This document shows, piece by piece, positions 7,718 through 15,726 of a stretch of 64,000 bases of DNA. The translations under genes and the position numbers were made by a program. Source of the DNA: Nocardioides agri (GTDB taxonomy: Bacteria > Actinomycetota > Actinomycetes > Propionibacteriales > Nocardioidaceae); contig NZ_JACEIC010000002.1 of NCBI RefSeq assembly GCF_013778305.1, forward strand, positions 310,001 through 374,000. Reading direction: 5' to 3'. Within the stretch, counting starts at the first letter, position 1; every line of letters begins with the position of its first letter. Below the pieces are notes generated by a model. It worked only from the letters and a program-made list of their open reading frames with translations. It searched no databases and had not been told where the DNA came from.

Positions 7718-8394
7718 GGGTGACCGGGCGGTCGCGTCGGCTCCGACCGCAGCCGCACCGTGGCGTCGGCCCACGAGATGCCGGCGTCCTCGGCTGCGAC
7801 GATCGCCGTGTGCCGGTGCAGGGCCAGCACGATGGCCCGGAGCAGCCACGGGCCGTGCGCCGAGCCGCGGCCGTGCCGGTCGTAGCCGAGCAGGGTGCCC
7901 GGCCGGCCGTGCCCCACCACCAGGGAGCAGAGCACCAGCCGGCCGCTCTCGGGCTCGAACCTGGCGTCGAGCACCCGCCCGATCCGCTGCCCGTCCGCAC
8001 CCTCGACGTCCATGCCGGTCAACCGGCCGAGGCGGAGGCGCTCCCGGTCACGGCGCAGCACCCCCTCGCGGCGTACGGCGAGGTGCACCGCGCTGTCGAG
8101 CCGATCGACGTCGGCGACGTCGACGCGCCACGGCCGCGTGCGATCGGGCTCCGAGACCCGCAGCTGCCCCCAGCGCTCGCCGAGGATGCGACCGAGCCGG
8201 CCGCCGAAGCGGTCGAGCAGCGCCTCAGGTCCGGTGAGCAGCCCGGTGATCGTCAGGCGACCGTCGATCTCGCTCAGCTCGACGTCGTCGACCTTGCCCA
8301 GCATCCGGCCCTCGCTGTCCAGCAGCTGCCGGTCCAGGAGGTGCAGCGCTCCGTCGATCGGGCCGCTGAGGCGGTTGTCGAGGTCGCCGCTCAT
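7708..8394 (-). CDS. PRC-barrel-like protein paired with the Nramp-type transporter
   Basis: The 228-residue product has two similar beta-rich segments: DRQLLDSEGRMLGKVDDVEL near residues 22-41 and GMDVEGADGQRIGRVLDARF near 127-146. Each looks like a PRC-barrel module. No membrane segment or catalytic motif is visible. The ATG at 8394 overlaps the Nramp gene stop by four bases. PRC-barrel or MgtE-N-like partners often accompany Nramp-type genes in actinobacteria, suggesting a cytoplasmic regulatory partner of the transporter, which is inference. Confidence 0.65.
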   Translation of the reverse strand: MSGDLDNRLSGPIDGALHLLDRQLLDSEGRMLGKVDDVELSEIDGRLTITGLLTGPEALLDRFGGRLGRILGERWGQLRVSEPDRTRPWRVDVADVDRLDSAVHLAVRREGVLRRDRERLRLGRLTGMDVEGADGQRIGRVLDARFEPESGRLVLCSLVVGHGRPGTLLGYDRHGRGSAHGPWLLRAIVLALHRHTAIVAAEDAGISWADATVRLRSEPTRPPGHPFR

Positions 8395-9620
8395 TGCCCC
8401 ATCCTCGTCCAGATCATCAGCGGGATCGCCGCGACCGCGGCCACCCCGATCACCACCAGGTAGACCATGCCCAGGGCATTGGCCAGCCGCCCGTTGCCGT
8501 GCTCGCCCATGTAGTCGGGGTCGTTGGCGACCACGAGGATCGGGAAGTACGTCAGCGGCAGGGCGACCGCGGAGAACACGACCGAGACCTCCGTGACCAC
8601 GATCGGGTCGACCGCGGTCATCAGGAACGCCGTCGCCGCCAGCGTCGCCAGCAGCAGGATCGCGTGGAAGACCGCGGCCTCCGGCGGCCGGACGTACTTG
8701 CCCCACTGCGCCCCGAAGTACTGCGCGATGCTGTAGCCCACGCTGAGGCCGGTCTCGCAGGCGGCGCCGAACGTGGCGGCGACGAAGCCCACGATCGCCA
8801 CCGCCAGGCCGACCTTGCCCAGCGCGGCGGCGACGGGCAGCGCCACCTGCCCGAGCGTGTCCACGCCGATCTCGAGCGGCCCGAGCACCAGCCACGCGCT
8901 GGCGGCGACCGCGACCGAGAGGATCCCGCCCAGCGGGAAGCCGATGAAGACGTTGGCCCGCATCGTCCGCAGGTCCTCCGGGCCCCAGTGCTCCTCGACG
9001 CCGCCGGAGGAGAAGAAGAACACCTCGTAGGGCGTCATCGCGGCGCCGAACAACGCGACGGCGTAGTAGGCGTAGGTGCGCCAGCGCTCGTCGGCCGGCT
9101 TGTCGGCGGTCACCGCCTGGTGCACGAGCGCGCCCCAGTCGGGACCCAGCTGCCAGACCGCGACCGCGAAGACCACGAGTGCGAGCCCGAGCAGGCCCAG
9201 CACGTTCTCCATCAGCGAGAACCGCGCCCGCCACAGCACCAGCCAGACCAGCAGCCCGACGAGCGGCACGATCAGCAGGACGTGCACCGAGGAGACCAGC
9301 TGCAGCGACAGGGCGACGCCGCCGATCTCGGCGACGAAGGTCAGGAACGTGATCAGCATCGAGGCCCCGAGGTTGAGCAGGCCGACCCGGGGTCCGAGCC
9401 GCTCGCGGACGAGGTCGAACGTCGCCCGGCCGCTCACCGCGGCCACCCGACCCGACATCTCGGCGAAGACGCAGATCCCCAGGACACCCATCAGCACGAC
9501 CCACACCAACGAGAGCCCGAAGCGCGCGCCGACCTGGGCGTTGGTGACGAGGTCGCCGATGTCGACGAACCCGCCGATCGCGGTGAGGATGCCCAGCGCG
9601 ACCGCGAAGACCCGCTTCAT
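8391..9620 (-). CDS. Nramp-family divalent metal ion transporter, divergent subtype
   Basis: The 409-residue product has about 11 hydrophobic helices. Nramp features include the early broken helix, the GLSLVWVVLMGVLGICVFAE helix, FLTFVAEIGGVA, and AAMTPYEVFFFSSG for helix 6. The canonical helix-1 DPGN motif is absent; the equivalent stretch reads GGFVDIGDLVTN. This places it outside classical Mn/Fe Nramp proteins, possibly nearer Nramp-related magnesium transporters, but the substrate is unproven. It is translationally coupled to the PRC-barrel gene downstream and overlaps the lipoprotein gene upstream by four bases. Confidence 0.82.
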   Translation of the reverse strand: MKRVFAVALGILTAIGGFVDIGDLVTNAQVGARFGLSLVWVVLMGVLGICVFAEMSGRVAAVSGRATFDLVRERLGPRVGLLNLGASMLITFLTFVAEIGGVALSLQLVSSVHVLLIVPLVGLLVWLVLWRARFSLMENVLGLLGLALVVFAVAVWQLGPDWGALVHQAVTADKPADERWRTYAYYAVALFGAAMTPYEVFFFSSGGVEEHWGPEDLRTMRANVFIGFPLGGILSVAVAASAWLVLGPLEIGVDTLGQVALPVAAALGKVGLAVAIVGFVAATFGAACETGLSVGYSIAQYFGAQWGKYVRPPEAAVFHAILLLATLAATAFLMTAVDPIVVTEVSVVFSAVALPLTYFPILVVANDPDYMGEHGNGRLANALGMVYLVVIGVAAVAAIPLMIWTRMGQ

Positions 9621-10087
9621 CGCAGGCCCCGCCGGACGCGCTCGAGGTCGCCGTGGACCTCCTCGAGCTCGGACAGCAGGCCCGGGTACGCCGCCGTGTC
9701 GCGCCGCACGATCGCGATCCGCGTCTGGGCCAGCACGTCGGAGGCGTCCGACATCGCGCCGGTCACCTTCGCGTAGTCGGCGTCGTCGGCGGGGGTGGGC
9801 TGCTCACCGCCGAAGCGGGCCATCGTCGCGCCGACGGCCGTCTCGCTGTCCTGGGCCACGACCTGCTGGTACTTCCCCGGCACCTTGCCCTGCTCCTCGA
9901 GGCGCAGCAGCAGCGCCACCGTCGCGACCGCGCCCTCGACGTCCTCGAGCGACTGGTCGGCCTGGTCGACCCACGACGAGTGGTCCGGGCTCTGCGGCGC
10001 GCAGGCAACCGTCGCAGCGATGACGAGGGCGAGCACCACCGCGCGTCTCAACGCGTTGCGCGGCGGCGGCCCCTCGTCATCGTCCAC
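9617..10087 (-). CDS. Small lipoprotein, unknown function
   Basis: The 156-residue product has a charged N terminus, a hydrophobic stretch (AVVLALVIAATVAC) and a lipobox with Cys at about residue 29, so it should be a lipid-anchored extracytoplasmic protein. The mature part is helical and acidic, with no recognised domain. GTG at 10087 is preceded by AGGAGG. Its stop overlaps the Nramp start by four bases, so a role near metal transport is possible. It lies 13 bases downstream of the alcohol dehydrogenase gene, so the four genes may be one operon. Confidence 0.7.
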   Translation of the reverse strand: MDDDEGPPPRNALRRAVVLALVIAATVACAPQSPDHSSWVDQADQSLEDVEGAVATVALLLRLEEQGKVPGKYQQVVAQDSETAVGATMARFGGEQPTPADDADYAKVTGAMSDASDVLAQTRIAIVRRDTAAYPGLLSELEEVHGDLERVRRGLR

Positions 10088-10100
10088 GCGGTGCCTCCTG

Positions 10101-11282
10101 TCAGGGCTTGAAGACGACCTTCACCATGCCGTCCTCCTTGGCCTGGAACTTCGCGTACGCCGCCGGCGCCTCGTCGAGGGGCAGCCGGTGGGTCGCGAAG
10201 GACTCCACGCCGAGCCGGTCCTCGTCCTCGCTGAGCACCTTGAGGATGTCGTCGGTCCACGCCCGCACGTTGGCCTGCCCCATCCGCAGCTGCACCTGCT
10301 TGTCGAACAGCTGGAACAGCGGGATCGGGTCGGCGGCTCCGCCGTAGACGCCGGAGATCGAGATCGTGCCGCCCCGGCGGACCGCCTCGATCGCCGTCAT
10401 CAGCGCGGCGAGCCGGTCGACGCCGGCCTGCTTGAGGAACGCGGCCTGTGCCGGCTTGGGGATCAGCCGCAGCGCCTTCTGCGCCGTCTCGGCGAACGGG
10501 GAGCCGTGTGCCTCCATCCCGACGGCGTCGATGACGCTGTCGGCGCCGCGACCGCCGGTGAGCGCGCGGACCCGCTCGGGCACGTCGTCGACCTGGCTCA
10601 TGTCGATCGTCTCGGCACCCCGGGCCGCGACCCGCGCGAGCCGCTCGGGGACGCGGTCGACCACCACCACGCGCAGGCCACGGTCGAGCGCGATCCGCGC
10701 CGCCATGTCGCCGATCGGACCCGCACCCAGCACCAGGAGCGTCCCGCCGTCGGGCACGGCGGCGTACTCGACGCCCTGCCACGCCGTGGGCAGCACGTCG
10801 GAGAGGTAGAGGAAGCGCTCGTCGGGTGGCCCGTCCGGCACCGGGACGGGCAGGAAGTCGGCGAACGGGACCCGCAGGAGCTCCGCCTGCCCACCGGGCA
10901 CCTGGCCGTAGAGCTTGCTGTAGCCGAACAGGCTCGCTCCCGTGCCGTGGTCGCGGTTCTGCGTCGTCTCGCACTGGCTGTAGAGGTGGCGCTCGCACAT
11001 CCAGCACGAGCCGCAGCTCACGTTGAACGGGACCACGACCCGGTCGCCCTTCTTCAGGTCGCGCACCCCGGCGCCGACCTCCTCGACGACGCCCATCGGC
11101 TCGTGGCCGACGACGTCGCCGGGTGTCATGAACGGCGTGAGTGGGTCGTAGAGGTGCAGGTCGGACCCGCACAGCCCGGTGCTGGTGATGCGCACGATCG
11201 CGTCGGTCGGCTCGACGATGGTGGGGTCGGGGACCTCCTCGACCCGCGTGTCCTTGCGGCCCTGCCAGGTGACTGCCTTCAT
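10101..11282 (-). CDS. Zinc-dependent alcohol dehydrogenase (MDR), glutathione-independent formaldehyde dehydrogenase type
   Basis: The 393-residue protein has the MDR layout: GLCGSDLHLYDPLTPF with the catalytic-zinc Cys, GHEPMGVVEEVG, a structural-zinc loop (CGSCWMCERHLYSQC), and a Rossmann site VLGAGPIGDMAARIA. The longer length and late KEDGMVKVVFKP end resemble class-III-like or formaldehyde dehydrogenases rather than short ADHs. The substrate is uncertain. The ATG at 11282 has GGGTAC ending nine bases upstream, implying a leaderless stress-sigma transcript. It is divergent from the sigma gene at 11.4 kb. Confidence 0.88.
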   Translation of the reverse strand: MKAVTWQGRKDTRVEEVPDPTIVEPTDAIVRITSTGLCGSDLHLYDPLTPFMTPGDVVGHEPMGVVEEVGAGVRDLKKGDRVVVPFNVSCGSCWMCERHLYSQCETTQNRDHGTGASLFGYSKLYGQVPGGQAELLRVPFADFLPVPVPDGPPDERFLYLSDVLPTAWQGVEYAAVPDGGTLLVLGAGPIGDMAARIALDRGLRVVVVDRVPERLARVAARGAETIDMSQVDDVPERVRALTGGRGADSVIDAVGMEAHGSPFAETAQKALRLIPKPAQAAFLKQAGVDRLAALMTAIEAVRRGGTISISGVYGGAADPIPLFQLFDKQVQLRMGQANVRAWTDDILKVLSEDEDRLGVESFATHRLPLDEAPAAYAKFQAKEDGMVKVVFKP

Positions 11283-11291
11283 GGCCCAGTG

Positions 11292-11316
11292 GTACCCACG
11301 TCGAGCCCCCGGACTC
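11292..11316 (-). promoter_or_regulatory. SigB-type promoter, leaderless, for the alcohol dehydrogenase gene
   Basis: On the minus strand GAGT (11316-11313), a 15-base spacer and GGGTAC (11297-11292) fit GNNT-N14-16-GGGTAC. Nine bases separate the box from the ATG at 11282. Confidence 0.5.
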
Positions 11317-11330
11317 GGTCCGAACAGGTG

Positions 11331-11355
11331 GTTTATGGCCACATCCGAGGGGTAC
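11331..11355 (+). promoter_or_regulatory. SigB/SigF-type promoter upstream of the sigma gene
   Basis: GTTT (11331-11334), a 15-base spacer and GGGTAC (11350-11355) match the SigF/SigB consensus GTTT-N15-17-GGGTAY very well. It points toward the sigma gene beginning near 11430-11442, suggesting autoregulation. Confidence 0.7.
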
Positions 11356-11441
11356 GCGCATCAGGGACGGGCCACCGCGTCCGCCACCCCCTCTTGCTGA
11401 AGCAACCCGGCAAGGCGCACCACGCTCGGATGGGAGTCGCC

Positions 11442-12269
11442 GTGACTACCACCACCACCCTCCTGCGTCCGCTCGCGGCCGAGGAGCTCCACTCCAGCGA
11501 CTGCGGCCTCACCCGGCCGGAGCGCGCCGAGCAGACGGCCGTGCTGCTCCGCGCGGCGCACGAGACGACCGACCCGGACGAGGCGCTGCGGCTGCGGGCC
11601 CGCGCGGTGCTCATCAACCGCGGGGTCGCCGAGGCGGTCGCCCGCCGCTACCGCCACCGCGGCATCGCCGATGACGACCTCAACCAGGTCGCCTACGAGG
11701 GCCTGACGAAGGCGATCGCCCGCTTCGACCCCGACCTGCGCAACGACCTGCTCACGTTCGCCGTCCCGACGATCCGGGGCGAGCTCCAGCGCTACTTCCG
11801 GGACCAGGGCTGGACGGTCCGCCCGCCCCGCCGCGTCCAGGAGGTGCAAGGCCACGCCAACGCGGCGATCCGCGACCTCGAGCAGTCGCTGGGCCGGGAG
11901 CCGACCGAGGCGGAGGTCGCCGCCGAGCTCGACATCACCGTGGAGGAGTACGGCGAGGCCATGGCCGCGCTGGGCTGCTTCCGACCCGCGTCCCTCGACC
12001 TGCCGGTGGGGACCGACACCGCCACGCTCGGCGACCTGCTGCCCGACGAGCAGGAGGAGGAGCACGATGCCAGCGACGCTCGGGTGATGCTCGCTCCGGT
12101 CGTCCGCCGACTCTCCGAGCGCGACCGCCGCATCCTCTACCTGCGGTTCTTCGAGGACCGGACCCAGGCCGAGATCGGCGACGACCTCGGCGTGACCCAG
12201 ATGCAGGTGTCCCGGCTGCTCAGCCGGATCCTGGAGGACCTGCGAGACCACTTGGAGGAGACGGGGTGA
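11442..12269 (+). CDS. SigB/SigF-family RNA polymerase sigma factor
   Basis: The approximately 275-residue protein has region 2 (NRGVAEAVARRYRHRGIADD, then LNQVAYEGLTKAIARFDPDL and FAVPTIRGELQRYFRDQGW), region 3 (RDLEQSLGREPTEAEVAAEL) and a region 4 helix-turn-helix (DRTQAEIGDDLGVTQMQVSR). This is the SigB/SigF stress group. GTG at 11442 has GGGAG five bases upstream; ATG at 11430 is the alternative and adds four residues. A GTTT-N15-GGGTAC promoter lies about 75 bases upstream, so the gene is probably autoregulated. The next gene (GAF-ANTAR) overlaps it by four bases. No anti-sigma or anti-anti-sigma gene is adjacent. Confidence 0.93.
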   Translation: MTTTTTLLRPLAAEELHSSDCGLTRPERAEQTAVLLRAAHETTDPDEALRLRARAVLINRGVAEAVARRYRHRGIADDDLNQVAYEGLTKAIARFDPDLRNDLLTFAVPTIRGELQRYFRDQGWTVRPPRRVQEVQGHANAAIRDLEQSLGREPTEAEVAAELDITVEEYGEAMAALGCFRPASLDLPVGTDTATLGDLLPDEQEEEHDASDARVMLAPVVRRLSERDRRILYLRFFEDRTQAEIGDDLGVTQMQVSRLLSRILEDLRDHLEETG

Positions 12270-13063
12270 CTGACGAGCGTCGGCTGGCGGCCCGCTTCGC
12301 GGAGATCAGCAGCGACCTGCACGGCGCGCCCAACGAGGACCTGACCTTCGACGCGGTCGTCCGGCGCGCCGTCGAGGTGGTGCCGGGCTGCGACGCCTGC
12401 AGCATCACGCTGCGCCGCCGGCGCAAGCAGGTCGAGACGATCGCCTCCACCGACCCCGTGGTCAGCGAGCTCGACGCCGCCCAGTACGCGCTCGACGAGG
12501 GCCCGTGCCTGGACGCCGCGTTCGAGCGCGGTTCCGTGGTGGCCGCCGACCTCGCGCATGCGCCCGCGTGGCCCCGCTGGGCCGCCCGGGCGCAGGAGGC
12601 CGGCATCGGGTCGGCGATGGCCATCCGGCTGCACACCGAGCGCGAGACGCTCGGCGCGCTCAACCTCTACGCCCGCAGCCGCGGGGCGTTCGACGACGAG
12701 GCTGTCGACATCGCGGTCGTCTTCGCTGCGCACGCCACGGACGCGATGAGCAAGGCGCGCCTGGTCACCGGCCTGCGCGCCGCGCTCGAGTCCCGGCACC
12801 TGATCGGCATGGCCCAGGGCGTCCTGGCCGCCAAGTACGACATCTCCTTCGAGCGGGCCTTCGAGGTGCTGCACCGCTACTCCAACGACACCAACACCAA
12901 GCTCCGCGACGTCGCGGCGATGGTGGCCGAGTCCCGGGACCTGCCCGGCGACCTGCGCAGCCCCCTGTCGAACACGCTGCCGAACGGGCTGCCGACGCCC
13001 CAGCCGCGCACGGCTCCCGACCTGGACGTGAACGTCGACGAGGTGGGTACCGGCCGCGCATGA
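12266..13063 (+). CDS. GAF and ANTAR domain transcription antiterminator
   Basis: The 265-residue product has a GAF sensor (about residues 25-165, with CDACSITLRRRRKQVETIAS and DEGPCLDAAF) and a C-terminal ANTAR domain (about 170-225, with ALESRHLIGMAQGVLAAKYD and AFEVLHRYSNDTNTKLRDVA). ANTAR domains bind paired RNA hairpins to prevent termination, so this is probably a signal-responsive antiterminator. GTG at 12266 shares four bases with the sigma stop, coupling the two. The last 40 residues are Pro-rich and variable. Its end overlaps the F420 oxidoreductase start by four bases. The ligand of the GAF domain is unknown. Confidence 0.9.
   Translation: MTDERRLAARFAEISSDLHGAPNEDLTFDAVVRRAVEVVPGCDACSITLRRRRKQVETIASTDPVVSELDAAQYALDEGPCLDAAFERGSVVAADLAHAPAWPRWAARAQEAGIGSAMAIRLHTERETLGALNLYARSRGAFDDEAVDIAVVFAAHATDAMSKARLVTGLRAALESRHLIGMAQGVLAAKYDISFERAFEVLHRYSNDTNTKLRDVAAMVAESRDLPGDLRSPLSNTLPNGLPTPQPRTAPDLDVNVDEVGTGRA
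13045..13050 (+). promoter_or_regulatory. GGGTAC box nine bases before a start codon
   Basis: GGGTAC sits inside the end of the GAF-ANTAR gene, with exactly nine bases to the ATG at 13060. No good -35 is visible. It could give an internal leaderless transcript for the downstream F420 oxidoreductase. Confidence 0.4.
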
Positions 13064-14046
13064 CGCGCTTCGGCTACACCCTGATGACCGAGCAGAGCGG
13101 GCCGCGCGAGCTCGTGCGCTACGCCGTCGCCGCCGAGGAGGCCGGCTTCGACTTCGAGGTGATGAGCGACCACTACTCGCCGTGGCTGACCGAGCAGGGC
13201 CACGCGCCGTACGCCTGGACCACCCTCGGGGCGGTCGCGCAGGCGACGTCGCGGGTGGGGCTGCTGACCTACGTCACCTGCCCGACAATGCGCTACCACC
13301 CTGCGGTCGTCGCGCAGAAGGCCGCCACGCTGCAGATCCTCGCCGAGGGCCGCTTCACGCTCGGTCTGGGCAGCGGGGAGAACCTCAACGAGCACGTCGT
13401 CGGCGAGGGCTGGCCTGCGATCCAGGACCGCCAGGACATGCTCCGGGAGGCCGTGGAGATCATCCGGGCCCTGCACACCGGCGAGCTCGTCGACCATCGC
13501 GGTGAGTTCTTCCAGGTCGACTCCGCCCGGATCTGGGACCTCCCCGAGGAGGGCGTGGAGATCGGGCTCGCGGTTGCCGGGGAGCGCGCGATCGAGGCGC
13601 TGGCACCGCTCGGCGACCACCTGATCGGCGTCGAGCCGGACGACGCGCTGGTCTCCGGCTGGAACGCGGTCGACGGCGCGCCCCGGATCGGCGACGGCGC
13701 GCGGGCGATCGGCCAGGTCCCGATCTGCTGGGACCCCGACGAGGAGACCGCCGTACGCCGGGCGCACGAGCAGTTCCGCTGGTTCGGTGGCGGCTGGCCC
13801 GTCAACGCCGACCTGCCGACCCCGGCCGGGTTCGCGGGCGCGACCCAGTTCGTGCGGCCCGAGGACGTCGCGGACGCGATCGCGTGTGGCCCCGACCTGG
13901 ACAAGATCGTCGACGCCGTCGCGGAGTACTGGAAGGCGGGCTTCACCGACGTCGCCGTCGTGCAGGTCGGCGACGAGGGTCAGGACCGGTTCCTCGCCGA
14001 GGCGGCGCAGCCACTGCTCGATCGGCTGCGGGACGCGGCGCCCTGA
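13060..14046 (+). CDS. F420-dependent LLM-class oxidoreductase (TIGR03557-like)
   Basis: The 328-residue protein has the bacterial luciferase-like fold: MTRFGYTLMTEQSGPRELV, the SDHYSPW motif, VGLLTYVTCPTMRYHPAVVA and GRFTLGLGSGENLNEHV, which match the F420-dependent G6PDH-like subfamily (TIGR03557). Such enzymes use coenzyme F420, but the substrate cannot be told. The ATG overlaps the preceding stop by four bases. A related paralogue lies at 14749-15696 on the opposite strand, with a HAD phosphatase gene between them. Confidence 0.88.
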   Translation: MTRFGYTLMTEQSGPRELVRYAVAAEEAGFDFEVMSDHYSPWLTEQGHAPYAWTTLGAVAQATSRVGLLTYVTCPTMRYHPAVVAQKAATLQILAEGRFTLGLGSGENLNEHVVGEGWPAIQDRQDMLREAVEIIRALHTGELVDHRGEFFQVDSARIWDLPEEGVEIGLAVAGERAIEALAPLGDHLIGVEPDDALVSGWNAVDGAPRIGDGARAIGQVPICWDPDEETAVRRAHEQFRWFGGGWPVNADLPTPAGFAGATQFVRPEDVADAIACGPDLDKIVDAVAEYWKAGFTDVAVVQVGDEGQDRFLAEAAQPLLDRLRDAAP

Positions 14047-14057
14047 TCCGTACAGGT

Positions 14058-14063
14058 GGGTAC
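14058..14063 (+). promoter_or_regulatory. GGGTAC box nine bases before a start codon
   Basis: GGGTAC lies in the 26-base gap after the F420 oxidoreductase gene, exactly nine bases before the ATG of the HAD gene at 14073. No obvious -35 is seen. Confidence 0.42.
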
Positions 14064-14072
14064 CGCTGCCGC

Positions 14073-14756
14073 ATGGACCCCACCTCCGCCGCCGTGCTGC
14101 TGGACATCGACGGCACGCTCATCGACTCCACCTACCACCACGCGCTCGCCTGGCACCGGGCGTTCGCCCGGCACGCCGAGCCGCCGCCGCTGTGGCGGCT
14201 GCACCGTGCGATCGGGATGGGCGGCGACAAGCTGGTCGGTCACGTGGCCGACGAGGAGACCGAGGAGCGGCTCGGCGACCGGCTCCGCGACGGGTGGCGC
14301 GAGGAGTACGCCGCGGTGCGCGGCGAGGTCCGGCCGCTGCCGGGCGCCCGCGACCTGGTGCGCGCGCTGCGCGACCAGGGCTACCGGGTGGCGCTCGCCT
14401 CCTCGGGCGACCCGGAGTTCTCCCGCGAGGCGGTCGACCTGATCGGCATCGCCGACGACATCGACCTGCTGACGACGGCCGAGGACGTCGACGAGTCCAA
14501 GCCCGAGCCCGACCTCCTCGGCGAGACGATCCGCCGGCTGCGCGACCAGGGCGCCGAGGTCCAGCACGCGGTGCTCGTGGGTGACACGGTGTACGACGTC
14601 GAGTCGGCGTCCCGAGCAGGGTTGGCGTGCGTCGGCGTGCTCACCGGCGGGGTGAGCGAGACCGAGCTGCGCAGCGCCGGCGCGGTGCAGGTCGCCGAGG
14701 CGCCCCGGGACCTGGTGGGGCTCGACTGGCCGGCGTACCTCTCGGCGGTCAGGTGA
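14073..14756 (+). CDS. HAD-superfamily hydrolase
   Basis: The 227-residue product starts with the HAD motif I DIDGTLIDSTYHHALAWHRA (nucleophile and acid Asp), has motif II in ALASSGDPEFS, the ESKPEPD Lys motif, and VLVGDTVYDVESASRAG for the metal-binding acidic pair. It is a beta-phosphoglucomutase/phosphoglycolate-phosphatase-like small-molecule phosphatase; the substrate is unknown. The ATG at 14073 lacks a Shine-Dalgarno and has GGGTAC nine bases upstream. The 3' end overlaps the convergent F420 oxidoreductase gene by eight bases. Confidence 0.88.
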   Translation: MDPTSAAVLLDIDGTLIDSTYHHALAWHRAFARHAEPPPLWRLHRAIGMGGDKLVGHVADEETEERLGDRLRDGWREEYAAVRGEVRPLPGARDLVRALRDQGYRVALASSGDPEFSREAVDLIGIADDIDLLTTAEDVDESKPEPDLLGETIRRLRDQGAEVQHAVLVGDTVYDVESASRAGLACVGVLTGGVSETELRSAGAVQVAEAPRDLVGLDWPAYLSAVR

Positions 14757-15696
14757 CCGCCGGCAGCACCCGCTCGCCGTAGAACTCGATCATCTCGAGG
14801 AAGTGCGGGCCCATGTTCGCGACGTAGAGCTCGTCGTACCCGGCGTCGGCGTACTTCTCGATCTGCTCGAGGTGGTCCTCGAGCTCGTTGCCGGCGACCA
14901 CCGACTCGCGGGTCGAGTCCATCGTGACGAGCTGGGTGGCCTGCTCGAAGTGCTCGGGGGTCGGCAGGATCTGGGCCATCTCACCCGGCAGCCCGGCGTT
15001 GGGCCACAGCCGGTGCGCGTGCTTCCAGCCCTCCTCGCGGCTGGACGCGAACGCCACCTTCGCCCCTGCCTGCGCGGGCCGGTCGCCGGCGGCCTCCTTG
15101 AAGCGGCCGACGAGGTCGGCGTCCGGCGAGGTGCCGATGTAGCCGTCGCCGATCCGGGCCGCGACATCGACGGCCTTCGGCCCGAACGCGGACACGAAGA
15201 TCTCCGGCGGCACCTCCGGCACGTTGTAGATCCGGGCGTGCTCGACGGTGTAGTGGCGACCTCGATGGCTGACGACCTCGCCGGTCCACAGCTCGCGGAT
15301 CAGGCCGACCGCCTCCTCGAGCATCTCCAGGCGCACGTCGAGCGTCGGCCACGGCCCGCCGAGGATGCTCTCGTTGAGCGCCTCTCCCGTGCCGACCCCC
15401 AGCGTGAACCGGCCGTCCAGCAGCTCGGCGCAGGTGCCCGCGGCCTGGGCCACGATCGCCGGGTGCACCCGGACCGTCGGGCAGGTGACGGCGGTGGTGA
15501 CGTGCAGGTCGCAGACCTGGCTGATCGCCCCGATCACGCTCCACACGAGAGGGCTGTTGCCCTGCTCGTTGTTCCAGGGGTGGAAGTGGTCGCTGATCCA
15601 GAGACCGGTGAAGCCGGCCTGCTCGGCCGCGCGGGCCTGGGCGACCAGGTCCGCGGGGGTGTACTCCTCGGTCGACAGGAAGTATCCGATGCGCAT
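14749..15696 (-). CDS. F420-dependent LLM-class oxidoreductase, second copy
   Basis: The 315-residue protein, MRIGYFLSTEEYTPADLVAQ, has SDHFHPWNNEQGNSPLVWSV, TTAVTCPTVRVHPAIVAQAA and GRFTLGVGTGEALNESILGG, matching the same F420 G6PDH-like subfamily as the gene at 13060. The two differ clearly in the C-terminal half, so they are old paralogues, not a recent duplication. ATG at 15696 has GGGTAC ending eight bases upstream. It is divergent from the iron-containing redox enzyme gene at 15727, only 30 bases away, so the promoters must overlap. Confidence 0.88.
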   Translation of the reverse strand: MRIGYFLSTEEYTPADLVAQARAAEQAGFTGLWISDHFHPWNNEQGNSPLVWSVIGAISQVCDLHVTTAVTCPTVRVHPAIVAQAAGTCAELLDGRFTLGVGTGEALNESILGGPWPTLDVRLEMLEEAVGLIRELWTGEVVSHRGRHYTVEHARIYNVPEVPPEIFVSAFGPKAVDVAARIGDGYIGTSPDADLVGRFKEAAGDRPAQAGAKVAFASSREEGWKHAHRLWPNAGLPGEMAQILPTPEHFEQATQLVTMDSTRESVVAGNELEDHLEQIEKYADAGYDELYVANMGPHFLEMIEFYGERVLPAVT

Positions 15697-15704
15697 GGCC
15701 GCGG

Positions 15705-15710
15705 GTACCC
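15705..15710 (-). promoter_or_regulatory. GGGTAC box eight bases before a start codon
   Basis: Minus-strand GGGTAC is part of the palindrome GGGTACCC (15703-15710) in the 30-base gap between divergent genes. GCAT lies 16 bases upstream. Being palindromic it could also be read toward 15727, where the spacing is 18 bases. Confidence 0.45.
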
Positions 15711-15726
15711 GGGGCACCTATCCCCC

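Noticed and set aside
7691..15710. GGTACC sites as restriction or methylation targets only
   Set aside because: The fixed 8-9 base distance to start codons is better explained by promoter boxes than by chance restriction sites.
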